NCBI RefSeq assembly: GCF_029379315.1
Contig: NZ_JAQYWQ010000084.1
Span: 1 to 32,204, forward strand
DNA from: Nostoc sp. S13
Lineage (GTDB): Bacteria; Cyanobacteriota; Cyanobacteriia; Cyanobacteriales; Nostocaceae
Direction of reading: 5' to 3'
DNA: 32,204 bases
A program made the translations under genes and the position numbers. Positions 16,414 to 24,477 of the stretch are shown here, piece by piece; the first letter of the stretch is position 1; each line of letters starts with the position of its first letter. Under the pieces are notes generated by a model. The model ran no database searches. It was not told where the DNA came from and was given only the letters and a program-made list of their open reading frames with translations.

Positions 16414-16484
16414 AATTTTAGATTTTAGATTTGAGATTTTAGATTGAAATTTAATCCAAAATCTCAAATCCAAAATCCAAAATT
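16414..16484. repeat. Inverted pair of heptamer arrays (ATTTTAG-type)
   Basis: A 32-base arm of A/T-rich heptamers (16414-16445) is complementary to 16453-16484 with three mismatches, leaving a 7-base loop. Transcribed, it would form a long AU-rich hairpin between pdxJ and the downstream gene. CCCTATT heptamers follow (about 16497-16522) and run into the pdxJ 3' end. Confidence 0.85.
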
Positions 16485-16506
16485 GAATTGCCCAATTCCC
16501 TATTCC

Positions 16507-17232
16507 CTATTCCCCATTCCCTCTTATAGCTTGTTTCATCTCACGGACTGCCCTTTCTATACCGACTAATGCTGCCCGACTGATGATGGTATGACCGATA
16601 TTCAGTTCTTCCATGCCTGGAAGCGCAGCCACCGGATAGACGTTCCAGTAGGTGAGTCCATGACCAGCATTGACTCGCAATCCAACTTTAATCGCTTGTT
16701 CACAGCCTTTAGCTAATACGGCTAATTCTCGCTGGCGATTTGTTTCATCCTTAGCCTCAGCATATTGTCCGGTATGCAATTCAATAAATCGCGCCTTCAC
16801 CTTGACAGATGCTTCGATTTGTGGTAGCTCTGCGTCGATAAATAAACTAACTGGAATGCTAGCGCTTTGCAATTTATCGACAATCTTACTTATTCTAACA
16901 ATTTGCCCGATAATATCTAGTCCGCCTTCTGTTGTGACTTCTTCGCGCTTTTCAGGGACTAAAGTTACATAATCTGGTTTGATATCGAGAGCGATCGCTA
17001 GCATTTCATCTGTAGCAGCCATTTCTAAATTAAGATGCGATCGCACTGTTTGCCGCAACAGCAGCACATCTCTATCTTGGATATGCCGCCGATCTTCGCG
17101 CAGATGCACCGTAATCCCATCTGCACCCCCTAATTCTGCCAGTACCGCCGCCGCCACTGGGTCTGGTTCCACCGTCCGGCGTGCTTGTCGGATAGTGGCG
17201 ATGTGGTCAATGTTAACACCAAGTGTAGACAC
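16507..17232 (-). CDS. pdxJ: Pyridoxine 5'-phosphate synthase
   Basis: A 241-residue TIM-barrel enzyme that condenses 1-deoxyxylulose 5-phosphate with 3-amino-2-oxopropyl phosphate in DXP-dependent vitamin B6 synthesis. Hallmarks: LGVNIDHIATIRQARR at the start, DGITVHLREDRRHIQDRD, NLEMAATDEM, DYVTLVPEKREEVTTEGGLD, FIELHTGQYA and GLRVNAGHGL near the end. The frame is open upstream to a TTG at 17265, but I choose the GTG at 17232 because GGGAG lies 9 bases before it and because homologues begin at this point. The C-terminal codons lie in CCCTATT-type heptamer repeats, which have probably reshaped the last few residues. Confidence 0.92.
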   Translation of the reverse strand: MSTLGVNIDHIATIRQARRTVEPDPVAAAVLAELGGADGITVHLREDRRHIQDRDVLLLRQTVRSHLNLEMAATDEMLAIALDIKPDYVTLVPEKREEVTTEGGLDIIGQIVRISKIVDKLQSASIPVSLFIDAELPQIEASVKVKARFIELHTGQYAEAKDETNRQRELAVLAKGCEQAIKVGLRVNAGHGLTYWNVYPVAALPGMEELNIGHTIISRAALVGIERAVREMKQAIRGNGE

Positions 17233-17519
17233 CCCAAATTTCTCCCGAATCCACGTATATGCCAAATTTCTTTCTTGACACTCTCCTTATTTATATTATC
17301 TGTACTAACAATCTCTGTACAGCTATGCGTTAACACCGGATTCCAATATTTACTTTGACAGTTGTTACTTCTATCTTGCTGGTTTGATCTTTACTCTGGC
17401 TGTACGTTCGGAAATTAAATTTTTTGCTCTCCAGTTGGTAAGATGGGTGATTGTCTGGTATTTTGTTGACCACGCCCATACACATCTGACAAGTCAATTG
17501 CAAAAAAGCCGTTATTTCT

Positions 17520-17924
17520 ATGAATTACTACATAATCTACGACGGGAATTGTAATCTCTGCGTTACTCTAGTGCAATTGCTAGAAACCTTAGACAAGGGA
17601 AATTTATTTCGCTATGCTCCCATGCAAGATGAGCAGACACTCTTACACTGGGGAATTACAGCCCAAGATTGTGAACAGGGGGTGATTTTAATTGATGGCA
17701 ATGAACCTCACAGACGTTGGCAAGGTAGTAATGCAGCAGAAGAGATTGGGCGGTTATTGCCAGCAGGAAGTATATTTGTAAACGCTTACCGAGCCTTACC
17801 GGGGATGAAATGGGCAGGCGATCGCTTTTACGAACAAATCCGCGATCATCGCTATGCACTCTTCGGTAAGCGTTCTAATACTTATGAATCGTCATATTGC
17901 ACGGATGGTAGCTGCAATCCATAG
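17520..17924 (+). CDS. DCC-family thiol-disulfide oxidoreductase (DUF393)
   Basis: A 134-residue protein of the DCC family, named for its Asp-x-x-Cys-x-x-Cys motif: D8-G-N-C11-N-L-C14 in YDGNCNLC is intact. The family is predicted to have a thioredoxin-like fold; substrates are unknown. A second Cys pair near the C-terminus (S-S-Y-C-T-D-G-S-C) is less usual and could be a second redox pair or a metal site. The ATG at 17520 is clear, with no strong Shine-Dalgarno. It is probably monocistronic: a hairpin (17942-17965) and a transposase relic follow. Confidence 0.85.
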   Translation: MNYYIIYDGNCNLCVTLVQLLETLDKGNLFRYAPMQDEQTLLHWGITAQDCEQGVILIDGNEPHRRWQGSNAAEEIGRLLPAGSIFVNAYRALPGMKWAGDRFYEQIRDHRYALFGKRSNTYESSYCTDGSCNP

Positions 17925-17941
17925 GGTAGCTTTAAAATCTC

Positions 17942-17965
17942 GTTTTCAGCCTCTGGCTGGAAAAC
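17942..17965 (+). terminator. Hairpin after the DCC gene
   Basis: GTTTTCAGCC and GGCTGGAAAAC pair with one bulged base around a 3-base loop, 17 bp after the stop. It has no T tract. It could be a terminator or an end structure of the TnpB relic that begins at 17992. Confidence 0.5.
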
Positions 17966-17991
17966 ACCCTCTTTATATCTGAATTAAACGC

Positions 17992-18100
17992 TTGAGTAAA
18001 GTTAAGCGCCGAAAACGTTCGCCTAATTTGAAGAAAAGAATCAAGGCTTCTCGGCGATGGAAAAAAGCCCAAAAACAGGTTAGTAAACTGAATAGAGTTC
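17992..18100 (+). pseudogene. TnpB (IS200/IS605 family) fragment
   Basis: About 36 residues, LSKVKRRKRSPNLKKRIKAS then RRWKKAQKQVSKLNR, look like the basic helical stretch just before the DWxxK segment of TnpB proteins. Nothing before or after continues the protein, so it is a small internal relic. It is unlike the same part of the intact TnpB at 23347-24471, so it comes from a different subfamily. It reaches to within 30 bp of the J-domain gene, in another frame. Confidence 0.45.
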
Positions 18101-18127
18101 ATAATATAAAAAATATCTTTGACCAAA

Positions 18128-18685
18128 GTGACTCAAACAGCCGTGAATCACAACGGGGCAATACCACAAAGCAGTAAACCAACTTATTACTCCCTGCTAG
18201 GACTGCATCCCTCGGCATCGGTAATCGACATTCGCCGCGCTTATCGCCAACTGAGCAAACGCTATCATCCTGATACTACAGATTTGCCTACTGCGATCGC
18301 CACTCCCAAATTTCAGCAAATCAACGAAGCCTACGCCACCCTTAGCCATCCAGAACGTCGGTTAAGGTACGATTTAAAAATTGGCTATTCCCGCTTTGGA
18401 GTGATTCAAGCACCTGCTGATTTGAATCATCCCGTTTCGCGTTCCGATGAATGGTCAAAATCAGCTTACCTCGATCCCAGCGATCGCCCCCTCTCATCTG
18501 GCGAAATCTTTGCTTTATTTATGCTGGTGTTAACATTTGTAGGTTGTCTGTTATTAGCAGTTGCCATCGGCTTAACTCGTGGCGAGGCTGCTTTCCAAAC
18601 CCATTTGCTACAGCCAACTCCATCTGTACAACAGCACATTATCCATGTGTCGCAACCAACTATCCCTATGATCATTAAAAATTAA
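18128..18685 (+). CDS. J-domain protein with C-terminal membrane helix
   Basis: A 185-residue protein. The J domain occupies about residues 18-85: YYSLLGLHPSASVIDIRRAY, the essential H47-P48-D49, and KFQQINEAYATLSHPERRLRYD. It should stimulate the ATPase of a DnaK. It lacks the G/F-rich and zinc-finger parts of DnaJ. A single hydrophobic helix (about residues 127-149, IFALFMLVLTFVGCLLLAVA) is followed by a short polar tail, so the J domain is probably held at a membrane. The start is uncertain: a TTG at 18119 is also in frame, and I prefer the GTG at 18128. A DUF3143 gene follows 111 bp downstream. Confidence 0.82.
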   Translation: MTQTAVNHNGAIPQSSKPTYYSLLGLHPSASVIDIRRAYRQLSKRYHPDTTDLPTAIATPKFQQINEAYATLSHPERRLRYDLKIGYSRFGVIQAPADLNHPVSRSDEWSKSAYLDPSDRPLSSGEIFALFMLVLTFVGCLLLAVAIGLTRGEAAFQTHLLQPTPSVQQHIIHVSQPTIPMIIKN

Positions 18686-18737
18686 AAAATTCTCTAATCC
18701 AAAATCGTTCGACTGAGTGTAGCCGTACTCCTTAGGA

Positions 18738-18792
18738 GAAGCAAGCTACGCGTAGCGTTCCCCAGGAAAGTCCAAAATCCAAAATCCAAAAT
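18738..18792. repeat. Dispersed repeat plus CCAAAAT heptamers
   Basis: GAAGCAAGCTACGC (18738-18751) recurs inverted at 21637-21650, so both spacers share a dispersed repeat. It is followed by three CCAAAAT heptamers (18772-18792) immediately before the DUF3143 start codon. Confidence 0.7.
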
Positions 18793-18796
18793 TCCT

Positions 18797-19069
18797 ATGC
18801 CTCTTCTTCCTTCTGATACCCCCCTATATAATCATCCCCTGCCACAAATTGAACAGTGGCTAAAAGAGCAAGGCTGTCAACAAGACGATACACAGAGGCA
18901 TTGCTGGCGGGTGCAGCGGCCTAGTTGGCAAGCTGAACTATGGCTTGATGTTGAGCAAATCGTAGTGCGATATGTCCAATCCGGGGAAAATGGACAAGAT
19001 ATCCAACGCTCATTCAAATATTCCCTTAGTCGCGATGATATAGAACAAGCCGTGTTTTCAGGGCCATAA
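18797..19069 (+). CDS. DUF3143 family protein
   Basis: A 90-residue acidic protein starting MPLLPSDTPLYNHPLPQIEQ, with W-R-V-Q-R-P-S-W-Q-A-E-L-W-L in the middle and a C-terminal FKYSLSRDDIEQAVFSGP. I recognise it as DUF3143, a small cyanobacteria-specific family without a known function. The length is that of the family. It follows the membrane J-domain gene on the same strand, though repeats separate the two. Confidence 0.75.
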   Translation: MPLLPSDTPLYNHPLPQIEQWLKEQGCQQDDTQRHCWRVQRPSWQAELWLDVEQIVVRYVQSGENGQDIQRSFKYSLSRDDIEQAVFSGP

Positions 19070-19205
19070 GAAAGTGCGAAGTACCATTCACCGTAAAAGT
19101 TGATAGCGATCGCTACCATTGTCGAAAGATGCAATTGCGGTTGAAAAGGGAGGAGGGCGATCGCAGGAATAATAGTGGGTGACAACAACCGCTAATCATG
19201 AACCA

Positions 19206-19364
19206 ATGCCTGAGATTATTTGGACATCCTATCTTCGTTACTGTGCAAGCGGAAGAGGCTTTGATCTTGATCTGATTGAAAATATCCTACGCTTCTCCAG
19301 CGAACGATATCGACAACAAATTCGATTTCGTCTAAAAACCGGACGGTTGATCACAAATGTCTGA
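19206..19364 (+). pseudogene. DUF4258 protein with central deletion
   Basis: 52 residues. The N-terminal half (MPEIIWTSYLRYCASGRGFD, then IENILRFSSERY) and the C-terminal half (RQQIRFRLKTGRL) both match DUF4258 proteins, but the roughly 35-40 residues that normally lie between ERY and RQQI are absent. The join is in frame at about 19310. The family is often regarded as a toxin-like RelE-related fold, and the missing part would include core strands. A GTG 27 bases upstream is also open. Its end overlaps the DUF2283 gene by 8 bp. Probably inactive. Confidence 0.62.
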
Positions 19365-19602
19365 CATCAAGCAACAATTGCCACAAATAAACTACTTCAA
19401 AGAAGAGGATATTCTTCATCTGCTAATCTCCGAAGAGCCAGAATCAGCAAGTATTGAAATTAGTCCAAATGTCACTGCTGAACTGAATGCAGCCGGAGAG
19501 TTGATTGGCGTGGAAATTCTCAATGCCAGTAATTACATCCGAGATTTTATTTTGGAATCTGTTCAGGGTAAACTGTTGAACTTGGTTCGCAGCAAAGTAT
19601 AG
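19357..19602 (+). CDS. DUF2283 family protein
   Basis: An 81-residue protein with the DUF2283 pattern: INYFKEEDILHLLISEEPES, then EISPNVTAELNAAGELIGVE and ILNAS. The family commonly sits directly downstream of DUF4258 genes in cyanobacteria, and here the two overlap by 8 bp, suggesting translational coupling. Together they look like a toxin-antitoxin-type pair, but no function is proven. Unlike its partner, this gene looks complete. Confidence 0.8.
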   Translation: MSDIKQQLPQINYFKEEDILHLLISEEPESASIEISPNVTAELNAAGELIGVEILNASNYIRDFILESVQGKLLNLVRSKV

Positions 19603-19749
19603 CCAGCGATCAGCGATCGTGTAGTGCGATGCCTCTGTTGTCAGGTGGGTATTCCCACAACTGAATGCCCAGTTATGAGTTCTGAGTAGAAGAGTTAATA
19701 CAAAAGAACATCTTTTTCCTTAGTGAATTACTTCTTACTCAGCACTATT

Positions 19750-20499
19750 TTAGGCTTTCCCAAACCGCCGCTCCCGTTGCTGGTAGGCACACAAGGCGCG
19801 GTGAAACTCAGCACGGTTAAAATCGGGCCACAGAGTATCCGTGATGTAAATTTCCCCATAAGCCATTTGCCAGAGAAGGAAATTTGAGAGGCGCATTTCT
19901 CCACTTGTGCGAATTAACAAATCTGGGTCAGCAATTCCGGCTGTGTACAAGTGGCTCTCAAACACCTGTTGATCAATTTCATCGGGTTGTAGCAAACCTT
20001 GCTGAACAAGCTTGGCGATCGCCTGACAAGCTTGTAAAATCTCCTGGCGTCCGCCATAATTAGTTGCTACGGAAAAGCGGATACCGCGATTATCCTTGGT
20101 TTCTGCCATTGAACGGGATATTTCTTGTTGGAGCGATCGTGGTAAGTCTTGCAAATTTCCCACAAACTTAATTTGCACATTCTCTTCGACCATTTCCCGG
20201 AGTTCTTGGCGCAAAACTCTTTGAAACAGAGTCATCAAAAAATCCACCTCTTCCTGCGGTCTTTTCCAGTTCTCTGTCGAGAAAGCATAAGCTGTCAGCG
20301 CCTGAATTCCCCAATCCTGACAACAGCGAAGTAAATCCTTGAGAGCATCTACTCCTCGCTTATGACCCATAATCCGGGGTAAACCCTGACGTTTAGCCCA
20401 TCGACCATTGCCATCCATAATCACCGCAACGTGCTGGGGCAATAGTTCTCGTTTTAAGTCAGTAGGCAAATCTTGCAGTTTAGTTTGTTGTCCTGTCAT
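19750..20499 (-). CDS. uppS: Isoprenyl transferase (undecaprenyl diphosphate synthase)
   Basis: A 249-residue cis-prenyltransferase that extends farnesyl diphosphate with isopentenyl diphosphate to the lipid carrier for peptidoglycan and polysaccharide. Family marks: VAVIMDGNGRWAKRQGLPRI with the catalytic Asp, GHKRGVDAL, LTAYAFSTENWKRP, and the C-terminal DPDLLIRTSGEMRLSNFLLW. The length is normal. Its first codon overlaps the end of cdaA by 4 bp, so the two are translationally coupled. The lysA-cdaA-uppS order is one I associate with Nostoc-type genomes. Confidence 0.96.
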   Translation of the reverse strand: MTGQQTKLQDLPTDLKRELLPQHVAVIMDGNGRWAKRQGLPRIMGHKRGVDALKDLLRCCQDWGIQALTAYAFSTENWKRPQEEVDFLMTLFQRVLRQELREMVEENVQIKFVGNLQDLPRSLQQEISRSMAETKDNRGIRFSVATNYGGRQEILQACQAIAKLVQQGLLQPDEIDQQVFESHLYTAGIADPDLLIRTSGEMRLSNFLLWQMAYGEIYITDTLWPDFNRAEFHRALCAYQQRERRFGKA

Positions 20500-21419
20500 T
20501 TTTTATCTCGAGAAGCGGTCGATGGTAATCTGAGTAAACGTGAAACTAGTGCTAGTGTCTTCCCACCTATCTGATGAACAAAACTCAATAAACCAGGAGC
20601 AACAGCTTCCCTATCGACGGTTGGGGACAAAAGAGCCTCTAATGACTCTTTCAGCTTTTTAATCGTCAGTGGTCTATTTAAGGTTCCCCGTTCCGCCAAG
20701 GAAATGGAACCCGTTTCTTCAGATACAACGACACAAATGCAATTTTCGACCCGCTCAGTAATTCCCATTGCCGCCCGGTGGCGTGTTCCCAACTGGCGCG
20801 AGGCTGTGCGTCCCGAAAGTGGTAAAATTATACCCGATGACACAATGCGTGAGCCACGAATCAATGTCGCTCCATCGTGTAACAAAGTTTTCGGCTGAAA
20901 AATTGTTTGGATCAGTTCTTTAGAAACTTCCGCATTTAGCTTTACTCCTGGCACAGAAAAATCTCGCTCATCAATTGGCCCTGTGGTTTCCAAAATTAGT
21001 AAAGCTCCAATACGGTTTTTTGACAATTCTTTAACAGCCTCGACAATTTCATCAATTACACTATCAGATTTGGGGATCGCCAAACGGTCGGGTTGAAACA
21101 ACTGGCGGAATTCGCCACGCCCCAATTGCTCCAAAAACCGCCGAAACTCTAACTGTAGAGCAACTGCCATCGCCACAGCACAACCAATCACCAACTTTTC
21201 CAGTACAAAACTTAGCAGAAGTAGTCCTAATCTGCCACTTAGTGCTGAGGCTAGCATTAAGATAATAAACCCCCGCACCATCCACAGTGTCCGGCGCTCA
21301 CTAATAATAACTAGTATGATGTACGTCAGCGCCAGCACTAAGACAATATCCAGAGTCCCAAGTAGCAAGGACTGTGACCATCCTAGGTTTGTCAGCCATT
21401 GCTTCCACCAATCTCTCAT
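20496..21419 (-). CDS. cdaA: Diadenylate cyclase CdaA
   Basis: A 307-residue membrane-anchored enzyme making cyclic di-AMP from two ATP. Three hydrophobic helices lie in the first 95 residues or so (LLLGTLDIVLVLALTYIILV, then MVRGFIILMLASAL and LLLLSFVLEKLVIG). The DAC domain follows with LLHDGATLIRG and TRHRAAMGITE, the two motifs that bind ATP and metal. The C-terminal tail after about residue 250 is variable. Known of the messenger in cyanobacteria: c-di-AMP is linked to osmotic and day/night control. It overlaps uppS by 4 bp. lysA lies 404 bp upstream across repeats. Confidence 0.95.
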   Translation of the reverse strand: MRDWWKQWLTNLGWSQSLLLGTLDIVLVLALTYIILVIISERRTLWMVRGFIILMLASALSGRLGLLLLSFVLEKLVIGCAVAMAVALQLEFRRFLEQLGRGEFRQLFQPDRLAIPKSDSVIDEIVEAVKELSKNRIGALLILETTGPIDERDFSVPGVKLNAEVSKELIQTIFQPKTLLHDGATLIRGSRIVSSGIILPLSGRTASRQLGTRHRAAMGITERVENCICVVVSEETGSISLAERGTLNRPLTIKKLKESLEALLSPTVDREAVAPGLLSFVHQIGGKTLALVSRLLRLPSTASRDKK

Positions 21420-21455
21420 GACATCTGGATTACACTTTTGCCTCTAATTACAGTT

Positions 21456-21511
21456 AGTCATTAGTCATTAGTCATTAGTCATTAGTCATTAGTCATTAGT
21501 CATTAGTCATT
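21456..21511. repeat. Heptamer tandem array (AGTCATT)8
   Basis: Eight perfect AGTCATT units in the cdaA upstream spacer, 37 bp before the start codon. Degenerate relatives follow rodA at 1417. Confidence 0.95.
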
Positions 21512-21529
21512 TGTAATTAGTTCCTGGCT

Positions 21530-21823
21530 AATGAACGCCACTTGCTTTAACTCTCTTGAGCAGAGCAAGGCAGTGGCTCTTAATGACCAACAGAGAAGTC
21601 TGAGCCTCAAAAGCCGACCCTCTCTACGAGACCAAGGCGTAGCTTGCTTCTTTGCAGGAGTACGCGGACTCGCTCTTTGTGGTGCTATCCGTTGGCGCAG
21701 CCCGCCCCAGCGACAAGTCGGAGCGGCGGCTTGGGCCGTTGGCGCAGCGTCTGGTAGAGAGGAACGAGCGTTTGCAGGAGCGTCACTTTTCAAGACAGGC
21801 ATCAGAACTTCGGGCACAAATGA
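21530..21823. repeat. GC-rich composite repeat between lysA and cdaA
   Basis: About 290 bp of mosaic repeat. CCTCTCTAC (21619-21627) pairs with GTAGAGAGG (21754-21762). TTTGCAGGAG occurs twice (about 21651 and 21771) and GGCGCAGC twice. The block GCGTAGCTTGCTTC (21637-21650) is the inverted copy of one at 18738. It is open in several frames on both strands by composition only; I see no gene. It splits the lysA-cdaA-uppS cluster. Confidence 0.72.
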
Positions 21824-23233
21824 CTATTTCTTTAGTCTTTGTGGTAGGCGATCTTGTCGAATTAAGTCTTGATAAGTTTCACGTTGCAAAATTAAATTTG
21901 CTTCGCCATTCGCTACTACAACTGCTGCCGGTCGAGGCAAGCGGTTGTAGTTAGATGCCATACTGTAATTGTACGCACCAGTTCCCATAACGAGGAGAAT
22001 ATCTCCTGGTTCAGTCTTTGGGAGTAGGGCATTTTTAATCAGAATATCTCCTGATTCACAATGTTTACCAGCAATTGTGACTGTTTCGGTTAAGGAAGAA
22101 GACATTTTATTGGCAATCACTGCCCGATAAACTGATTGGTAAGTAATCGGGCGGGGATTGTCAGACATTCCTCCATCGATCGCCACATAGGTACGAATTT
22201 TTGGGATAACTTTGGATGAACCAACAGTATAGGCAGTAACGCAAGCTGTGGCAATTAGCGATCGCCCTGGTTCACTCAGCAATTTCGGCAAAGGCAGATT
22301 TTCGGCTACACAAGTTTCTTGGATCACTTCACAAATCGCCTTCACCCACTCTTCAATGCTAGGGGGATCGTCTGATTCTGTATACTTAATCCCTAAACCG
22401 CCACCAACATTTAACTCTGTCAAATTTAAACCAGATTTCGCGGCATCCCGCAGCCACTGCACCATGACAGCAGCCAAATCTTGATGCGGTTGGCGCTCAA
22501 AAATTTGGGAACCAATATGAGCATGTAACCCTACGCAGTTAAGGAAAGACTGTTTTCTGACAAAAGTAAATAATTCCTCTAACTCACTTGGATCAAAGCC
22601 AAATTTACTATCTAGTTGCCCCGTGCGGATATATTCATGTGTGTGACATTCAATACCTGGGGTTAGACGCAACAGGAATCGAGGATGTACAGAGGGGGAA
22701 TTTGCCTTCTCGACAATTTCTACCAAAGTGCGTAACTCGTGCCAGTTATCCACCACAATAGTGCAACCGACTTCAGTGGCAAAAATCAGTTCTTCACGAG
22801 ATTTATTGTTGTTATGAAGATAGATTTTCTCAGGATTGACACCTGCTTGCAGCGCGGTGTAAAGTTCACCGCCTGATGCGACATCGATTCCTAAACCCTC
22901 AGAGGCGGCGATCGCACAAACTGCTAAACAATTCCAAGCTTTTGAGGCGTACAATACTTGAGATTCGCCTTTGTAGTATTGCTTAAAAGCATCTCGGTAT
23001 TGCTGACAAGCCGAACGCAGGGTTTCTTCATCTAAAATATATAAAGGTGAACCAAACTGCTTAACTAGGGTTGTGACATCACACCCACCAATTTCCAGGA
23101 GATCATGATCATGAACTCTGGCAGTCAAGGGTAAAAGTTCTTGATTAGGCGATGGATTTGGGCTGGTGTCGCGCCTTTGAGGTAAATATTGACTTCCAGA
23201 ATGTTGAACCCCAGTGGGGTGAGTCGATACCAT
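21824..23233 (-). CDS. lysA: Diaminopimelate decarboxylase
   Basis: A 469-residue PLP enzyme (fold type III) for the last step of lysine synthesis, meso-diaminopimelate to lysine. PLP binds Lys98 in VLYASKAWN. Also present are HIGSQIF, NVGGGLGIKY, EPGRSLIA and CESGDIL. An N-terminal extension of about 45 residues (MVSTHPTGVQHSGSQYLP onward) precedes the catalytic domain and makes the protein longer than the 420 or so residues of most bacteria. The last codons run into the composite repeat, so the C-terminus may be strain-specific. The IS element's right end lies about 75 bp upstream of the start, so the native promoter may have been displaced. Confidence 0.95.
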   Translation of the reverse strand: MVSTHPTGVQHSGSQYLPQRRDTSPNPSPNQELLPLTARVHDHDLLEIGGCDVTTLVKQFGSPLYILDEETLRSACQQYRDAFKQYYKGESQVLYASKAWNCLAVCAIAASEGLGIDVASGGELYTALQAGVNPEKIYLHNNNKSREELIFATEVGCTIVVDNWHELRTLVEIVEKANSPSVHPRFLLRLTPGIECHTHEYIRTGQLDSKFGFDPSELEELFTFVRKQSFLNCVGLHAHIGSQIFERQPHQDLAAVMVQWLRDAAKSGLNLTELNVGGGLGIKYTESDDPPSIEEWVKAICEVIQETCVAENLPLPKLLSEPGRSLIATACVTAYTVGSSKVIPKIRTYVAIDGGMSDNPRPITYQSVYRAVIANKMSSSLTETVTIAGKHCESGDILIKNALLPKTEPGDILLVMGTGAYNYSMASNYNRLPRPAAVVVANGEANLILQRETYQDLIRQDRLPQRLKK

Positions 23234-23306
23234 AACTATAAAACTTTTCCTTGTTCAAATTACGGGCTTTGAGTTCGTCTTTTGATTCCCAGTTTACAAA
23301 GGGTTT

Positions 23307-23420
23307 TTGACATACTCCCTGACCTAAAGGTACACGGATTATAGGCTCAAACAGCAATTGCAGGCTGTGCCTGTCTGACATCACCTAACCTAACAGTAGA
23401 TGCCCCAACTGTTTTAATAT
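23307..23420 (-). ncRNA. Predicted omega (right-end) guide RNA region of the TnpB element
   Basis: Active TnpB nucleases use an RNA read from the 3' end of tnpB through the right end, with the guide taken from flanking DNA. Here that would be minus-strand RNA covering the last TnpB codons, the ACCTTTAGGT stem and GGGAGTATGTCAA, with the guide beginning near 23306 toward lysA. Position is inferred from the family; no expression evidence. Confidence 0.35.
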
Positions 23421-24471
23421 TTTTAGCGGCGTTTTCATCCCGTCCATTCACTGATTGACAAGAAGGACAGCGCCACTCTCTGACGGACAAATAGAGACTT
23501 TCCAGGACGTGTCCACAATTGTTACAAGTCTTACTAGAAGGATACCACCTGTCCACATAGACGACTTGCTTACCTTTCTTTTTGGCAACCCATTCTAGAA
23601 TTTGCAGAAATTCACCAAAGGCAAGGTCTGATATTTTCCGACCCCAAAGACGCTGCATTCCCTTAAGATTTAGGGTTTCAAAACAGAGTCCGTCAAACTT
23701 ATTAGTTAGGGATAAAGCTAACTTCCAAAACCAATCACGCCTGCGATTAGAGACATTCTCATACTTGCGTACTAGGTTTTTCCTCGCATCTTCTCGGTTA
23801 GATGAACCAATGAGCTTTTTGGAATGATGCCTACTTGCTTTTTTGATGACATTGAGAGACTGCTTTAAGAAGTGGGGAGATTCAATCTTGGAACCATCTG
23901 AGCAGGTTAAAAATACTTTCAACCCAAAATCAAATCCCGCTATGTTACCAGTCGTGAATTTGATTTCTGGAAGAGGTGTATCGTCAACTACAATAACCAT
24001 AAACAATTCACCTAATGGTGTGCGTTTAACGCTTAAGGTTTTGACTGTTCCCTCAATTTCTCTAGACTGACAAAATTGATAAATCCGATTCCCAATCTTG
24101 ATTCGATTACCACCTAAAAATTTGTATCCTGCAATCTTTAGAGTGAATGATTTGTATTTTTTGACCTTCTTAAATCCTGGTGGTCTAACTCCCTTTTTAT
24201 TGTGTTTAAAAAATAATTGGTAGGCTTTCTCAATGCGTTGACAAATGTCTTGCACTGCTTGAGAACCAACTGATTGCCAAAATGGGTTACGTTTCCGCAA
24301 CTTAGCAATATGAGCCTGAAGTTTTGCACAATTCAAGTGTTTACCCCACATCCGGTGGTAGCGTTTGTGGAGAGCAATACATTTGTTATAGATTACCCCA
24401 GCCGCATTAATTGACCGCTTAAGATATCTATTCCGCTTGTGTTGATAGAACTTGAACTTCAGGGTTTTCAT
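23347..24471 (-). CDS. tnpB: RNA-guided endonuclease TnpB
   Basis: 374 residues from the ATG at 24471 (a GTG 15 bases earlier is open). The helix-turn-helix/OrfB_IS605 N-terminal part begins MKTLKFKFYQHKRNRYLKRS. The RuvC-like nuclease triad is complete: Asp181 in A-G-F-D-F-G, Glu265 in L-C-F-E-T-L-N, and Asp345 in N-G-R-D-E-N-A-A-K-N. The zinc ribbon has all four Cys (316, 319, 335, 338). It is therefore probably an active nuclease and not one of the nuclease-dead TnpB-derived repressors. Known of the family: it cuts DNA next to a short target-adjacent motif using an RNA from the element's right end. A divergent RHH gene shares its promoter region. Confidence 0.93.
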   Translation of the reverse strand: MKTLKFKFYQHKRNRYLKRSINAAGVIYNKCIALHKRYHRMWGKHLNCAKLQAHIAKLRKRNPFWQSVGSQAVQDICQRIEKAYQLFFKHNKKGVRPPGFKKVKKYKSFTLKIAGYKFLGGNRIKIGNRIYQFCQSREIEGTVKTLSVKRTPLGELFMVIVVDDTPLPEIKFTTGNIAGFDFGLKVFLTCSDGSKIESPHFLKQSLNVIKKASRHHSKKLIGSSNREDARKNLVRKYENVSNRRRDWFWKLALSLTNKFDGLCFETLNLKGMQRLWGRKISDLAFGEFLQILEWVAKKKGKQVVYVDRWYPSSKTCNNCGHVLESLYLSVREWRCPSCQSVNGRDENAAKNIKTVGASTVRLGDVRQAQPAIAV

Positions 24472-24477
24472 GCTAAT

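Noticed and set aside
21503..21954. Overlapping open frames of about 100 codons on both strands
   Set aside because: They are open because the composite repeat is GC-rich; the translations are Arg/Ala/Ser-rich and there are several in the same place.
23208..23220. ACCCCAGTGGGGT palindrome as the right end of the TnpB element
   Set aside because: It lies within the lysA N-terminal codons (HPTG) and is explained by coding; a better right-end candidate is at 23307-23331.
23347..24471. TnpB as a nuclease-dead repressor (TldR-like)
   Set aside because: All three RuvC acidic residues and the zinc-ribbon Cys are present.
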